A stretch of DNA of 64,000 nucleotides. Origin: Rhizobium sp. Root1212. GTDB lineage: Bacteria > Pseudomonadota > Alphaproteobacteria > Rhizobiales > Rhizobiaceae. Where the stretch lies: NCBI RefSeq assembly GCF_001424985.1, contig NZ_LMDA01000012.1, forward strand, positions 372,001 to 436,000, written 5' to 3'. The translations under genes were made by a program, and so were the position numbers. Each line of letters opens with the position of its first letter. The stretch's first letter is position 1. Below, piece after piece: positions 7,749 to 17,779 of the stretch. The notes beneath the pieces were generated by a model. It saw nothing but the letters and a program-made list of their open reading frames with translations. It did no database searches and was not told where the DNA came from.

Positions 7749-8242
7749 GCGTCAGGTCCTTTTTCTCTGCCCGAAGCGGCGGGCAGCATTACGATGTTTG
7801 CCCTAGGGGCGTTGGGGCAGGCAGTTCTCGACGGGGTATGAAGGGACCTGTCAATACAGCCAGTCAGTCTCCTCTCGGCTGACTGCCCGGAACTTTTAGC
7901 GTCTCCGGCGCTCTTTATTCAAGGTCTTCCCATGTCCGTAAATTGCCCGAACGCAATAAGATTGCTGTGTTTATTTCGAATTGGCAAGCAAAAGTTTCTT
8001 GAAACAAGTTCGGTCTTTCACTTTGGGCAAAAAGCGATCAATTGCCGAAAAAACCGAACTTTTCGCAATTGCATCGCAAACTATTGAAATCGCTTATTTT
8101 TGCGAATTTGTGAGAAAATTTTAGGCGGTCCTGTCAGAAAATGTCGCAGTTTTTGCTGCGGCGCAAAGCTTGCATTTTCGCCGCCGATCCATGAACGGGA
8201 CGTTAAGTTTGCGGTTTCCTGTTCCGTTTCGGGACAAGGCCA
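7749..8242. promoter_or_regulatory. Long csp leader and AT-rich promoter region (no gene)
   Basis: No credible gene in these 494 bp. Reading the minus strand, an AT-rich block (about 7920-8130) holds the likely promoter, with CTTGCC at roughly -35 spacing from CAATCT near 7955-7980. That would give a leader of about 200 nt. Two hairpins lie within it: CTGCCCG/CGGGCAG at 7767-7786, immediately upstream of the RBS, and CAGTCAG/CTGACTG at 7861-7885. Confidence 0.45.
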
Positions 8243-9139
8243 TCAGGCGGCGGCGTGACCTGTTTTGCGCTTGGTCAGTTCCGGCACCAGTTCCACCAGC
8301 AGCATGGCGGCAAAAATGATGCCGCAGCCGACATAGCCGAGGGGGGTGATGGTTTCGCCGAGCAGCACCATGCCGAAGAGGGCGGCAAACAGCGCCTCGC
8401 TCGATAGGAAGATGGCGGCCTGCGGTGCCGTCGTATAGCGCTGGCCGACAACCTGGCAGGTAAAGGCGACGCCGCTCGACAGGATGCCGGCATAGAGGAT
8501 TTCCGGCAGGGCATTGTTGATCGCCGCGAGACTGAGCGGCTCCAGGAACAGGGCAACAGCTGCGCTGGTGACGGAGCAGACGGCAAACTGCACCAGCGAC
8601 AGCATCATCGGCCGGCCGGTGCTGCCGGCGAAGATGCCGACAAGCATCATCTGGATCGCCCAGAAGACGGCGCTGAGAATGGTCAGCATATCGCCGTCGT
8701 TGAGGCCGGCGAGCGAGCCGCCGCTCAGGAGGAAGATACCGAAAAGCGCCATGGCCGCTGCCGGCCAGATGATCCAGTGTGGCCTGCGGCGCAGGAAGAC
8801 GACCGTGAGCAGCGGAACGAAGACGACATAAAGGCCGGTCAGGAAGCCGGAATTGGTGACGGTCGTGGTCAGGAGCCCCAACTGCTGCGTAATGGCGCCG
8901 AAAAACAGGGCGACGCCGATCAGCATGAAGTTGCGTATGCTGGCCTTCGGCAGGGGAGCCTCCGCCTTGCGGGTCTCGAAAAAGGCAAGAGGCGCGACGA
9001 CCAGCGCGGCCAGTCCGAACTTCATCGCCGTGAACCACAGGGGATCGACCTCCTCCATCGCCGTCGATTGCGCGACGAAGCCCGCGCCCCAGATGGCGCC
9101 GGACAGGAGAAGGAGAAGATTGGCCTGAATGCGGTTCAC
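8243..9139 (-). CDS. EamA/DMT-superfamily transporter
   Basis: A 298-residue inner-membrane protein with two EamA repeats (about residues 5-140 and 150-285) and roughly ten hydrophobic segments. It opens with NLLLLLSGAIWGAGFVAQ, typical of the family, and has the conserved second-repeat entry ILSSGVAFTCQVVGQRYT. Members export metabolites or amino acids; the substrate is unknown. It is a monocistronic minus-strand gene, 40 bp downstream of the sortase gene's stop and so possibly in the same transcript. Confidence 0.88.
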   Translation of the reverse strand: MNRIQANLLLLLSGAIWGAGFVAQSTAMEEVDPLWFTAMKFGLAALVVAPLAFFETRKAEAPLPKASIRNFMLIGVALFFGAITQQLGLLTTTVTNSGFLTGLYVVFVPLLTVVFLRRRPHWIIWPAAAMALFGIFLLSGGSLAGLNDGDMLTILSAVFWAIQMMLVGIFAGSTGRPMMLSLVQFAVCSVTSAAVALFLEPLSLAAINNALPEILYAGILSSGVAFTCQVVGQRYTTAPQAAIFLSSEALFAALFGMVLLGETITPLGYVGCGIIFAAMLLVELVPELTKRKTGHAAA

Positions 9140-9179
9140 GATGAAAAGTCCTGACGGCGTGTATGGAAGCCGTCAGGTA

Positions 9180-9866
9180 TCAGCTGCCGTTTTTCTCGGC
9201 AAGTAGGCGGATATCGTGGGTTTCTGCGGTCGAGCGCCCTTCGGCGTCGATCAGTTCGGCCGTCACGATGTAGCGCATCGGGCCGCGTGTCGTCGCATCG
9301 AACGGCCAGCAGGTGGCGAGCGCGAGATTGTGGCCGGCGGCGTCCGCATCGATGCCGCTCTCATCCCAGCGGGCGACGCGGCCCTCGCCGGCGCGAAAGG
9401 CGAGGCGGCGGCCGTCCTTGCGGGTGACGACGAGGAGATCGCCGGGCTTCACATCCTTCAGCCAGCGGAAATGGGTATCGCGGTGGGCGGCGATGACAGC
9501 CGTGCCGCTGTCGCCCGGCTGCGGCGTGTTGGAAAGATGGGCGGGGCCGAAGGCCAGCGCCTCGCCACTGGCGCCGGCCAGCACCACGGCGGTCTCGCCG
9601 AGGCGCGGGGCGGTGATTTCCGCTTCGGTGGTGAAATCGGCCCAGGGCCAGGGTTTGGCGCCGGTCTCGCCGCTCAGTTCGGCGGCGAAGCTGCGCTGGA
9701 GCAGAACCTGCGACAGCTCCGCCTTGGCCTTCATATAGAGGCCCTTGCCGACGAGCAGGGCTCCGGCAAGGGCGATCATGGTGATGATCGCCAGAACGAC
9801 GGTTTCGCCGGCACTGAGGCGCGCCAGAAATCCGGCGCGCCTTTCCCTGGGGGCTTCACGGTTCAT
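9180..9866 (-). CDS. Class GN sortase
   Basis: A 228-residue membrane-anchored transpeptidase of the Gram-negative sortase class. It has an N-terminal TM segment, then a sortase barrel with catalytic His128 (AAHRDTHF), Cys186 (LATCWPFD) and Arg198 (RGPMRY). It should cleave the sorting motif of its substrate and rejoin it to an unknown amine acceptor. The substrate is evidently the preceding gene, which ends with LPQTA. I prefer the ATG at 9866 because GGAAG sits 5 nt upstream; it overlaps the substrate gene by 11 nt, implying coupled translation. An ATG at 9881 is the alternative. Confidence 0.9.
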   Translation of the reverse strand: MNREAPRERRAGFLARLSAGETVVLAIITMIALAGALLVGKGLYMKAKAELSQVLLQRSFAAELSGETGAKPWPWADFTTEAEITAPRLGETAVVLAGASGEALAFGPAHLSNTPQPGDSGTAVIAAHRDTHFRWLKDVKPGDLLVVTRKDGRRLAFRAGEGRVARWDESGIDADAAGHNLALATCWPFDATTRGPMRYIVTAELIDAEGRSTAETHDIRLLAEKNGS

Positions 9867-12186
9867 AGCGGCTTCCGGCATTGGCGGTTGCGAGGCCCTG
9901 CATCTGCCAGCGCCAGATGCCGAAGGCGATCGAGGCCATGGCGGCGATGGCCATCAACAAAAGGCCGATCAGGATATGCCGGTCGGCAAGGGTCGCGGTC
10001 TGCGGCAAGGCGACGGGCTTGGCGGCTTGCGCGATCATGCTGGCGGCGCGGGCGGTCGGGGCGGCGGCCATCATGTCGGCGACCATCTCCGCTTCCGGGG
10101 AGGGCGCTGCCGCGGCATGCTTGGCGTTTCCGCCCGAGCCTTCCTCGCCAAGGACCTTGTCGAAATCCCAGCCTGCCGGCAGGTTGAGCGGCACCTTGGC
10201 CGATCCCAGCGGTTCACCGTTCGGGCGCGAGGGCGTCACGTCGACGGCAACGAGGCTGGTGACGCGCGAGACGAGATGGTGGGCGATCGCCACTTCCTCG
10301 ATCTTCTTGTCGACGTCGGCCGGGTTGCCGGCGGTATAGGCTGATGCCTCGATGTCATCGATCTGACGGCGTGCCCAGAGCTTGGCGATGCCCTTGCCTT
10401 CGGAGGCCTTGGCGACATCCATGGCGATCTGCCAGGGCTGGCGGCCGGCGTCGCCGGAGATGCGCACCATGCCCTTCGGTGACGTGCCGTCGAGCACGGC
10501 CGTCAGCACCACCGGTTCGCCACGATAGAGGTCGGGCATCGGGTTCGGCGAGATATCGCGCACGGATTTCTCGTCGAAATCGGCGGAGATGTTTGTCATG
10601 GCAGGGTTTTCGAGCTTGGCGAAGAGTTCGCCCATGCGGGCTGCGATCTGGTCTTCCGAGCCGATCAGGGTGAAGGTGCCGCGACCGATTTCTGCGGCCT
10701 TGGTCATGAAGTGGCTATTGGGCGCCGAGCCGATGCCGACCGTGAAGACGCGGGCATCACCTCGATTGCCTGATATCTCCTCGAAAAGCTGCGCTTCGTT
10801 GCCGATTGCGCCATCGGTGAGGAATACGACCTGCCGCAGGGCATCCTTGGCGACTGGGCCTTGGGCGGAAAGGGCCGCCTGCAGCGCCGGCAGCATTTCC
10901 GTGCCGCCATCGGCGGTCAGGCCACGGACATAGGCGATCGCCTGCTCCCGCTTGTCGGGCGTGGCCGAAACCGGGCTCGGGAAATAGACGGTCATGGTGT
11001 CGTCGAATCGGATGACGTTGAATTTGTCGTCGGGACCGAGGCGGGAGATGGCGAGTGCGAGGCTTTCCTTCGCCTGCTCGATCGAGGTGCCGGACATGGA
11101 GCCGGAATTGTCGATGACGAAGATCACTTCGCGATGCGGCTTTTCCTCGTTGGCGCCGGCCTCAGTCGGTGGCGTGACGAAGCCGAGCAGGTAGGTCTTC
11201 CCGTCAATAGTCTCGCGGAACAGGCCAGCCTGCGGCGTCTTGCCGGCGACGGCCTTCCAGTTGAGTTCGAAATCGCGGTCGGCGGGCACGCTGTCGGCCT
11301 TGAGGGTGATCAGCCGGCCGGCATTGCCGTCTTCCTTGACGTCGATGTCATGGAAGGGTGAGGCAAGCGTGCCGATCGGGAAGCCGGCATCGAGTTTCAC
11401 CGAAAGCTTGACCGGATTGATCCTGGCATTCTTCTTCGGATCGAGAACCGGAGCCTCGATCTTGTCGCGATCAGGCACGGGATCGCCGACGGCATAGCCG
11501 GTCGAGCCGAGATCGACGGTCTGGACGATCGGCTGCGGATTGTAGCGGGGCGCGACGACCATCGGGAAGCGGAAGGAAAACTCGCCGCCCGACTGGTGCA
11601 CGCTGCTCTGATATTCGATCTGCACGACGATGGTTTCGCCGGGGCCGATATTGGCGACCTGGTTGGTGAAGATGTTCGGCCGCTGCTGTTCGAGAAGGGC
11701 GGTCTTCTTGCCCTCGGCCTTGGCGTCCTCGTAGATCTGGCGGGCTTCTTCGCGCGGCTTGATCTGGCCTTCGATGAAGCGCTCGCCGATCTGCATCTTC
11801 ATGACATCGACGGCGGAATCCTCCGGCAGCGGGAAGACATAGGTGCCTTCCACCCATCCCTTGGACGGGTTCTGAAACCGCTGAGTGACGCGGGTGCGCA
11901 TGATCGGTCCCGTCACGTCGATCTCGACATCGGTCGCCAGCCGTGGCGCTTCGACGAAATAGCCGGGCTGCGGCGAGGGGAAGAGCAGGGCGCCGGTGCC
12001 CATGTCGTTGGGACGAACGAGGCCGGGCGCGGTTTCCCGCGGCGGCGACGTTTCGGCAAAAGCGCGGGCGAAAAGCCCGGCGAGCATCAGAAAGCTCAGG
12101 CTCAGGGCCGCAAAGACCAGCACAAGCCCGAGGGTCATGGTGCCCCGGCTCGGCTGTGTCCGGGCCAATTGTTCGTCAAGTGACAT
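9856..12186 (-). CDS. VIT and VWA domain sortase substrate ('marine proteobacterial sortase target')
   Basis: A 776-residue envelope protein. It has an N-terminal TM segment (about residues 19-43), a VIT domain (vault/inter-alpha-trypsin type, about 75-205), then a VWA domain with a complete MIDAS start DNSGSMSG. After a spacer come the sorting motif LPQTA (residues 727-731), a hydrophobic helix (about 738-760) and a 16-residue tail. The sorting signal replaces the usual Gly by Ala and the tail lacks the strong positive charge of Gram-positive signals. GGAGGGG precedes the ATG. It is the first gene of a two-gene operon with its sortase. The family is known but its cellular job is not. Confidence 0.92.
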   Translation of the reverse strand: MSLDEQLARTQPSRGTMTLGLVLVFAALSLSFLMLAGLFARAFAETSPPRETAPGLVRPNDMGTGALLFPSPQPGYFVEAPRLATDVEIDVTGPIMRTRVTQRFQNPSKGWVEGTYVFPLPEDSAVDVMKMQIGERFIEGQIKPREEARQIYEDAKAEGKKTALLEQQRPNIFTNQVANIGPGETIVVQIEYQSSVHQSGGEFSFRFPMVVAPRYNPQPIVQTVDLGSTGYAVGDPVPDRDKIEAPVLDPKKNARINPVKLSVKLDAGFPIGTLASPFHDIDVKEDGNAGRLITLKADSVPADRDFELNWKAVAGKTPQAGLFRETIDGKTYLLGFVTPPTEAGANEEKPHREVIFVIDNSGSMSGTSIEQAKESLALAISRLGPDDKFNVIRFDDTMTVYFPSPVSATPDKREQAIAYVRGLTADGGTEMLPALQAALSAQGPVAKDALRQVVFLTDGAIGNEAQLFEEISGNRGDARVFTVGIGSAPNSHFMTKAAEIGRGTFTLIGSEDQIAARMGELFAKLENPAMTNISADFDEKSVRDISPNPMPDLYRGEPVVLTAVLDGTSPKGMVRISGDAGRQPWQIAMDVAKASEGKGIAKLWARRQIDDIEASAYTAGNPADVDKKIEEVAIAHHLVSRVTSLVAVDVTPSRPNGEPLGSAKVPLNLPAGWDFDKVLGEEGSGGNAKHAAAAPSPEAEMVADMMAAAPTARAASMIAQAAKPVALPQTATLADRHILIGLLLMAIAAMASIAFGIWRWQMQGLATANAGSRYEP

Positions 12187-13828
<1,642 letters not shown>

Positions 13829-13850
13829 AAGCACTCGTTATTTGTAGCGA

Positions 13851-13886
13851 AAACTGCCGGTGGCATCGCCCCCGGCAGTTTTTTTA
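13851..13886 (+). terminator. Rho-independent terminator of aatA
   Basis: AAACTGCCGG / CCGGCAGTTT stem with an 11-nt loop and a run of seven T, starting 22 bp after the aatA stop. Confidence 0.92.
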
Positions 13887-14027
13887 TGGGCGGTTTCCTT
13901 CTATAGCTGCGGCTGATCCCAGCGCATTTTCTTCGAATCGCAGAAATGCTCTGGCCCCCTTTTTCTTGCGCATTTCCGGTCATACGAGCGCTTCGCGCGC
14001 TTGCTGGAGATGCTTTGGGAGCCCTTC

Positions 14028-15215
14028 ATGCTTGCGCCGCAGCACCGTATCTATACCTGCTTCTTCCTGTTCGCCGTGACGCTGGGCGCGCTCTTTGCCC
14101 GCATGCCGGACCTGCAGGTGGCGCTCGGCGTCGACAAGTCAGAGCTGGGGCTGACGCTGATCGGCATGTCGATCGGCTCGCTGATCTCGCTCACTCTCTC
14201 ATCGCCGCTGATTGCGCGGCTCGGTGTGCGCACGACGGCATTTCTCACCGTGCTCGGCATTGCCGCGATCTTCGCCATCATTCCGTGGCTCGATGCGGCG
14301 CCCGCCGTCTTCGCCTGCTTCTTCTGCGCCGGCCTTCTCGGCGGGGCGCTGGAAATCAACCTCAATGTCGAGATCGACCGCATCGAAGCGCAGGCCAGCC
14401 GCGGCATGATGAGCCGCGCCCATGGTTTCTGGAGTCTCGGCTTCTTCGTCACCGCGCTGATCGCGTCGGGCATCCGCCAGGCCGGTATCTCGATGCAGGC
14501 GCATATGACGGGCACCGTCATCGCCGTCTTTGTAATCGGCGGTTTTGTCATTGCCGGAATCCGACCTGCGCCGGCCCGCGTCCAGCATGCGGATGCGAAA
14601 GCGCCGACGTTCGCGCTGCCGAGCCTGGGGCTTCTGCCGCTTTGCATCATCGGCATCGCTGCGTTTCTGGCGGAAGGAGCGGGCATCGACTGGTCGGCCA
14701 TCTATATGCGCGACGTCTTTGCCGTCGAGCCGTTCGTCGGCGGCCTCGGGCTGACGCTCTTCACCTTCTGCATGGCGATGGCCCGGCTGTTTGCCGATCC
14801 GGTGGTCGATCGTTTTGGGGCGCGAACGGTGGCAACAGCGCTCACCCTGCTTGCGGCATCCGGCCTTGCCGCCGTGTCGTTTGCGCCGCACCCCTATCTA
14901 GCGCTGATCGGCTTCGCGGCGATCGGAGCGGGCTGCAGCGCTCTTTATCCGCTGACCATCTCGGCTGCCGCCCAGCGCACCGACCGGCCGGCGCATGTGA
15001 ACGTCGCCGCCCTCGGGCAGGTGACCTTCATCGTCTTCTTCCTCGCGCCGCCGCTGCTCGGCTTCGTCGCGGAGCATGCCGGCATGCGCATCGCCTACCT
15101 CGTTTGCCTGCCGCCGATCGTCTTTTCGCTGTTTTGCCTGAAGGCGCTTCCGATCAGGCGGGCGCTCGACAGCACCGGGGAAGGCTGGGCGCCCGGAGAA
15201 GCCGGGCGGCCCTGA
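14028..15215 (+). CDS. MFS transporter
   Basis: A 395-residue inner-membrane protein with about twelve hydrophobic segments. The early signature MPDLQVALGVDKSELGLTL and the absence of a large central loop resemble the FucP/YbjJ-like MFS group. The substrate is unknown. I chose the ATG at 14028 because GGGAG lies 7 nt upstream; in-frame TTG (14001) and ATG (14010) are alternatives. It is convergent with the GNAT gene, leaving only 4 bp between their stops. Confidence 0.85.
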   Translation: MLAPQHRIYTCFFLFAVTLGALFARMPDLQVALGVDKSELGLTLIGMSIGSLISLTLSSPLIARLGVRTTAFLTVLGIAAIFAIIPWLDAAPAVFACFFCAGLLGGALEINLNVEIDRIEAQASRGMMSRAHGFWSLGFFVTALIASGIRQAGISMQAHMTGTVIAVFVIGGFVIAGIRPAPARVQHADAKAPTFALPSLGLLPLCIIGIAAFLAEGAGIDWSAIYMRDVFAVEPFVGGLGLTLFTFCMAMARLFADPVVDRFGARTVATALTLLAASGLAAVSFAPHPYLALIGFAAIGAGCSALYPLTISAAAQRTDRPAHVNVAALGQVTFIVFFLAPPLLGFVAEHAGMRIAYLVCLPPIVFSLFCLKALPIRRALDSTGEGWAPGEAGRP

Positions 15216-15219
15216 GCCG

Positions 15220-15729
15220 TTACGTCGGCTCCGAACCGGGCAGGATGATCTGCATGAAGGTGAGATCGAGCCAGCGGCCGAATTTGGTGCCGACTTCCTT
15301 CATCTCGCCGGTGATCGTGAAGCCGAGCTTTTCGTGCAGGCGAATGGAGCCGGTGTTTCCGGCCTCGATGCCCGCCACCATCACATGCTTGCCGAGGGCT
15401 ACGGCGCGTTCGATCAGCGCCAGCATCAGCGCCTTGCCGATGCCGCCGCCGCGCTGGTTCTTCTCCACATAGACGGAATGCTCGACGGTGTGGCGATAGC
15501 CGTCGAAGGCGCGCCAGTCGCCGAAGGAGGCGTAGCCGGCGACCGTGCCATCTTCGGCAATCGCGACCAGCACCGGATAGCCGCTCTTCTGCCGGTCGGA
15601 AAACCATCTGGCGCGGTTTTCGAGATCGACGATCGTCTCGTTCCAGATCGCCGTCGTGTTGGCGACGGCATCGTTGTAGATATCGCGGATCGCCGGCAGG
15701 TCGTCGGGCGTCGCGTCGCGGATGATCAT
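15220..15729 (-). CDS. GNAT N-acetyltransferase (phosphinothricin acetyltransferase-like)
   Basis: A 169-residue acetyl-CoA-dependent acetyltransferase. It has the N-terminal IRDATPDDLPAIRDIYNDAV, the sub-motif TAIWNE, and the acetyl-CoA loop QRGGGIGKAL. This pattern is shared by phosphinothricin/methionine-sulphoximine acetyltransferases (Pat/Bar/MddA). Detoxification of amino-acid analogues is the likely role; the natural substrate is not known. The gene is monocistronic, with an intergenic mosaic repeat beginning about 20 bp upstream of its start. Confidence 0.86.
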   Translation of the reverse strand: MIIRDATPDDLPAIRDIYNDAVANTTAIWNETIVDLENRARWFSDRQKSGYPVLVAIAEDGTVAGYASFGDWRAFDGYRHTVEHSVYVEKNQRGGGIGKALMLALIERAVALGKHVMVAGIEAGNTGSIRLHEKLGFTITGEMKEVGTKFGRWLDLTFMQIILPGSEPT

Positions 15730-15748
15730 GGGCAGGCTCCGGTCTCGG

Positions 15749-15854
15749 CTAAAGCGCGTCGCGATCTTTCAGATTCGCTTTGGCGCTTTAGGTCTTTGTT
15801 TTGACGCATGTCGTCGCGCAAAACCGCTGCACACTTTTGCGCGACATGCTTTAG
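15749..15854. repeat. Rhizobial intergenic mosaic repeat (two palindromic modules)
   Basis: Two palindromes in tandem. Module 1 is CTAAAGCGC ... GCGCTTTAG (15749-15791). Module 2 is GCATGTCG, a 3-nt bulge, CGCAAAA ... TTTTGCGCGACATGC (about 15807-15848), closed by GCTTTAG. The bases surrounding the loop ('ccgctgcacac') are a hallmark I recognise from an element present in many copies in Rhizobium and Agrobacterium intergenic regions. Confidence 0.8.
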
Positions 15855-15921
15855 CCTGCCTGCTCTATACGATCCCGTCCCGCCCGGCACTTCGAAAATG
15901 CGCGTCGTGCGCAGAATATGG

Positions 15922-15949
15922 CAAAGCCGCCCGCGGTGTCGCGAGCGGC
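15922..15949 (-). terminator. Probable terminator of the ArsR-OYE operon
   Basis: GCCGCCCGCG / CGCGAGCGGC stem (10 bp with one G-U) around a GTGT loop, with only a short T tract (TTT) on the minus strand. It lies 22 bp past the OYE stop. Confidence 0.65.
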
Positions 15950-15971
15950 CTTGGTCGTCGATTATCGGAAA

Positions 15972-17093
15972 TCAGGCGACCTTTTCGAGCGCCGGATAGT
16001 CCGTATAGCCCTTGGCGCCGCCGCCATAGAAGGTGGCCTGATCCGGCGTGTTGAGCGGAGCGTTTTCCTTCAGCCGTTCGACCAGATCGGGATTGGCGAT
16101 GAACGGCTTGCCGAAGGCGACGAGATCGGCGCGGCCTTGTTCGACGGCATCGATGGCTTCTTGACGGTCGTAACCGTTGTTGACCATCCATGCGGCCTTG
16201 CCGCCGGCCTTTTCATAGGCTGCGCGCAGTGCCGGGTAATCGAACGGCTGGTCGCCCTGCTGATAATCGCGCGGGCCGCCCGTGGCGCCTTCGATGATGT
16301 GCACATAGGCGAGCGAGTACTTCGCCAGACCCTCGACAACATGGGTAAAGAGCGGCTGCGGATCGGGGTCGCTGGCGTCGTTGGCAGGCGTCACCGGAGA
16401 AATGCGGATGCCGGTGCGGCCTGCGCCGATTTCTCCGACGATCGCATCCACCACCTCGAACAGGAAGCGGGCGCGGTTTTCGATCGAGCCGCCGTACTGG
16501 TCGGTGCGCTGGTTGATGCCGGAGCGCAGGAACTGGTCGATGAGATAGCCGTTGGCCGCATGGATTTCCACGCCGTCGAAGCCGGCTTCGATGGCGGCGC
16601 GGGCGGCCTTGCGGTAATCCTCGACGATGCCGGGGATTTCGGAAAGCTCAAGCGCACGCGGCTCCGAGGTCTCGGCAAAGGAACCGGTGCCATCGGCATT
16701 GACGAGGTAGGTCTTGGATTTCGCGCGGACGGCCGAGGACGAAACCGGCTTGCCGCCGTTCGGCTGCAGGTCGGTGTGGGAAATACGGCCCACATGCCAC
16801 ATCTGCACGACGATCTTGCCGCCGGCCTTATGCACGGCGCCCGTCACCTTCTTCCAGCCATCCAGCGCTTCCTTGGTGTAGAGGCCGGGAACATCGGCGT
16901 AACCCTGACCCTGATGGGTAATGGCGGTTGCCTCGGTGATCAGCAGGCCGGCGGAGGCGCGCTGTTCGTAATAGGCGACGTTCAGCGCATTCGGCACGGC
17001 GCCCGGCGAGCGGTTGCGGGTGAGGGGCGCCATGACGATGCGGTTGTTGAGCGAGAGATCGCCGACTTGAATGGGGTCAAAAAGGGAAGCCAT
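15972..17093 (-). CDS. Old Yellow Enzyme family alkene reductase
   Basis: A 373-residue FMN-dependent TIM-barrel enzyme (NemA/XenA/OYE class). It reduces activated alkenes such as N-ethylmaleimide, 2-cyclohexenone or nitrate esters with NAD(P)H. Features include VMAPLTRNR at the N-terminus, QMWHVGR, the substrate-binding pair in EIHAANGYLIDQF, the RTDQYGGS motif, and the C-terminal phosphate-binding AFGKPFIANPDL. It lies 78 bp downstream of an ArsR-type gene on the same strand and is probably its regulatory target, suggesting induction by electrophiles. Confidence 0.93.
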   Translation of the reverse strand: MASLFDPIQVGDLSLNNRIVMAPLTRNRSPGAVPNALNVAYYEQRASAGLLITEATAITHQGQGYADVPGLYTKEALDGWKKVTGAVHKAGGKIVVQMWHVGRISHTDLQPNGGKPVSSSAVRAKSKTYLVNADGTGSFAETSEPRALELSEIPGIVEDYRKAARAAIEAGFDGVEIHAANGYLIDQFLRSGINQRTDQYGGSIENRARFLFEVVDAIVGEIGAGRTGIRISPVTPANDASDPDPQPLFTHVVEGLAKYSLAYVHIIEGATGGPRDYQQGDQPFDYPALRAAYEKAGGKAAWMVNNGYDRQEAIDAVEQGRADLVAFGKPFIANPDLVERLKENAPLNTPDQATFYGGGAKGYTDYPALEKVA

Positions 17094-17171
17094 AGAATAG
17101 TCCTTTTCGTTCGTGGGGGAGGGAGGTGCTTGGGAGGTCCGGTTTTGCGGCCGGATAGTGTCGGCGAGGGC

Positions 17172-17465
17172 TCAGAGCGTCTCGCCGATATCTTTCAGGA
17201 ACGCCCTGATGGTTTCCTCGTTCCGTTTGTAGAAAATCCACTGTCCGACACGACGCGTCGTCACGAGGCCGGCGCGCTGCAGGGTGGCGAGATGGGCCGA
17301 TACGGTGGACTGGGAGAGGCCGCAGCGCTCGAACTGGCTGGCGCATACGCCCATGTCCAGCGGATGCTCCTGGCTCTTGAAATGTGCTTCCGGCTCCTTC
17401 AGCCAAGACAGAATCTCGACCCGCATGGGATGCGAGAGCGCCTTGAGGATGTCGTCCCTGTCCAT
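17172..17465 (-). CDS. ArsR-family regulator with two cysteines
   Basis: A 97-residue winged-helix repressor. KALSHPMRVEIL begins the fold, the recognition helix is GLSQSTVSAHLATL, and the wing is VTTRRVGQWIFYKR. Cys41 and Cys48 flank the start of the recognition region (CASQFERCG), which could make it a thiol or electrophile sensor rather than a metal sensor. This is an inference supported by the downstream Old Yellow Enzyme gene. The ATG at 17465 matches the family start; the frame is open further upstream but into low-complexity sequence. An AT-rich imperfect palindrome lies directly upstream. Confidence 0.87.
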   Translation of the reverse strand: MDRDDILKALSHPMRVEILSWLKEPEAHFKSQEHPLDMGVCASQFERCGLSQSTVSAHLATLQRAGLVTTRRVGQWIFYKRNEETIRAFLKDIGETL

Positions 17466-17476
17466 GTCAAACTCTG

Positions 17477-17512
17477 TATCGTTAAATCTCGATATAGCGA
17501 TATATAGATCGG
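17477..17512. promoter_or_regulatory. AT-rich imperfect palindrome upstream of arsR-like gene
   Basis: Overlapping CGATATAGCGATATA repeats inside ATCTCGATAT ... ATATAGAT, 12-47 bp upstream of the ArsR start. Position and symmetry suit an autoregulatory operator. Confidence 0.5.
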
Positions 17513-17562
17513 AATTTTCCGATTTTAAAGGAAGGGCATTCTTTTTTTTTGGAAAAGCAGGC

Positions 17563-17680
17563 AAAAAAAGAGGCCCGCAACGGTTCTGTTGGGGCCATCT
17601 AGGTGTGAAGGTCAAAACCTCCAGAGGGGAACAGCTTCGGCGGTGGATACCGGGAGGAGAAGACCACCATGTGCCTCAGC
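17563..17680 (-). ncRNA. Small RNA copy 1 (alpha-r14/NfeR1-like, anti-SD loop)
   Basis: A minus-strand transcription unit of about 117 nt. A promoter (TTGAAA at 17710-17715, 18-bp spacer, TATTAG at 17686-17691) lies upstream, and a terminator (GGCCC/GGGCC stem then seven T at 17563-17569) closes it. Inside, CAGCTG pairs with a second AGCTG, and a GGTGG/CCACC hairpin displays TCCTCCC, complementary to ribosome-binding sites. It shares a 20-nt identical block (17617-17636) with copy 2. Tandem copies beside lsrB are what I recall of the alpha-r14 (NfeR1/Smr14C) family. Confidence 0.78.
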
Positions 17681-17685
17681 TGTTA

Positions 17686-17715
17686 CTAATATGGGGCTTA
17701 ACGACAAATTTTCAA
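17686..17715 (-). promoter_or_regulatory. Promoter of small RNA copy 1
   Basis: Minus strand: TTGAAA (17710-17715), 18-bp spacer, TATTAG (17686-17691), about 6-8 nt before the predicted RNA 5' end. Confidence 0.6.
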
Positions 17716-17779
17716 TGCCTGCTATCGAAAAAAATGCAGCCGGCGGTGGTGGATCGACCTATCCCGCTGGAAAGAAGGC

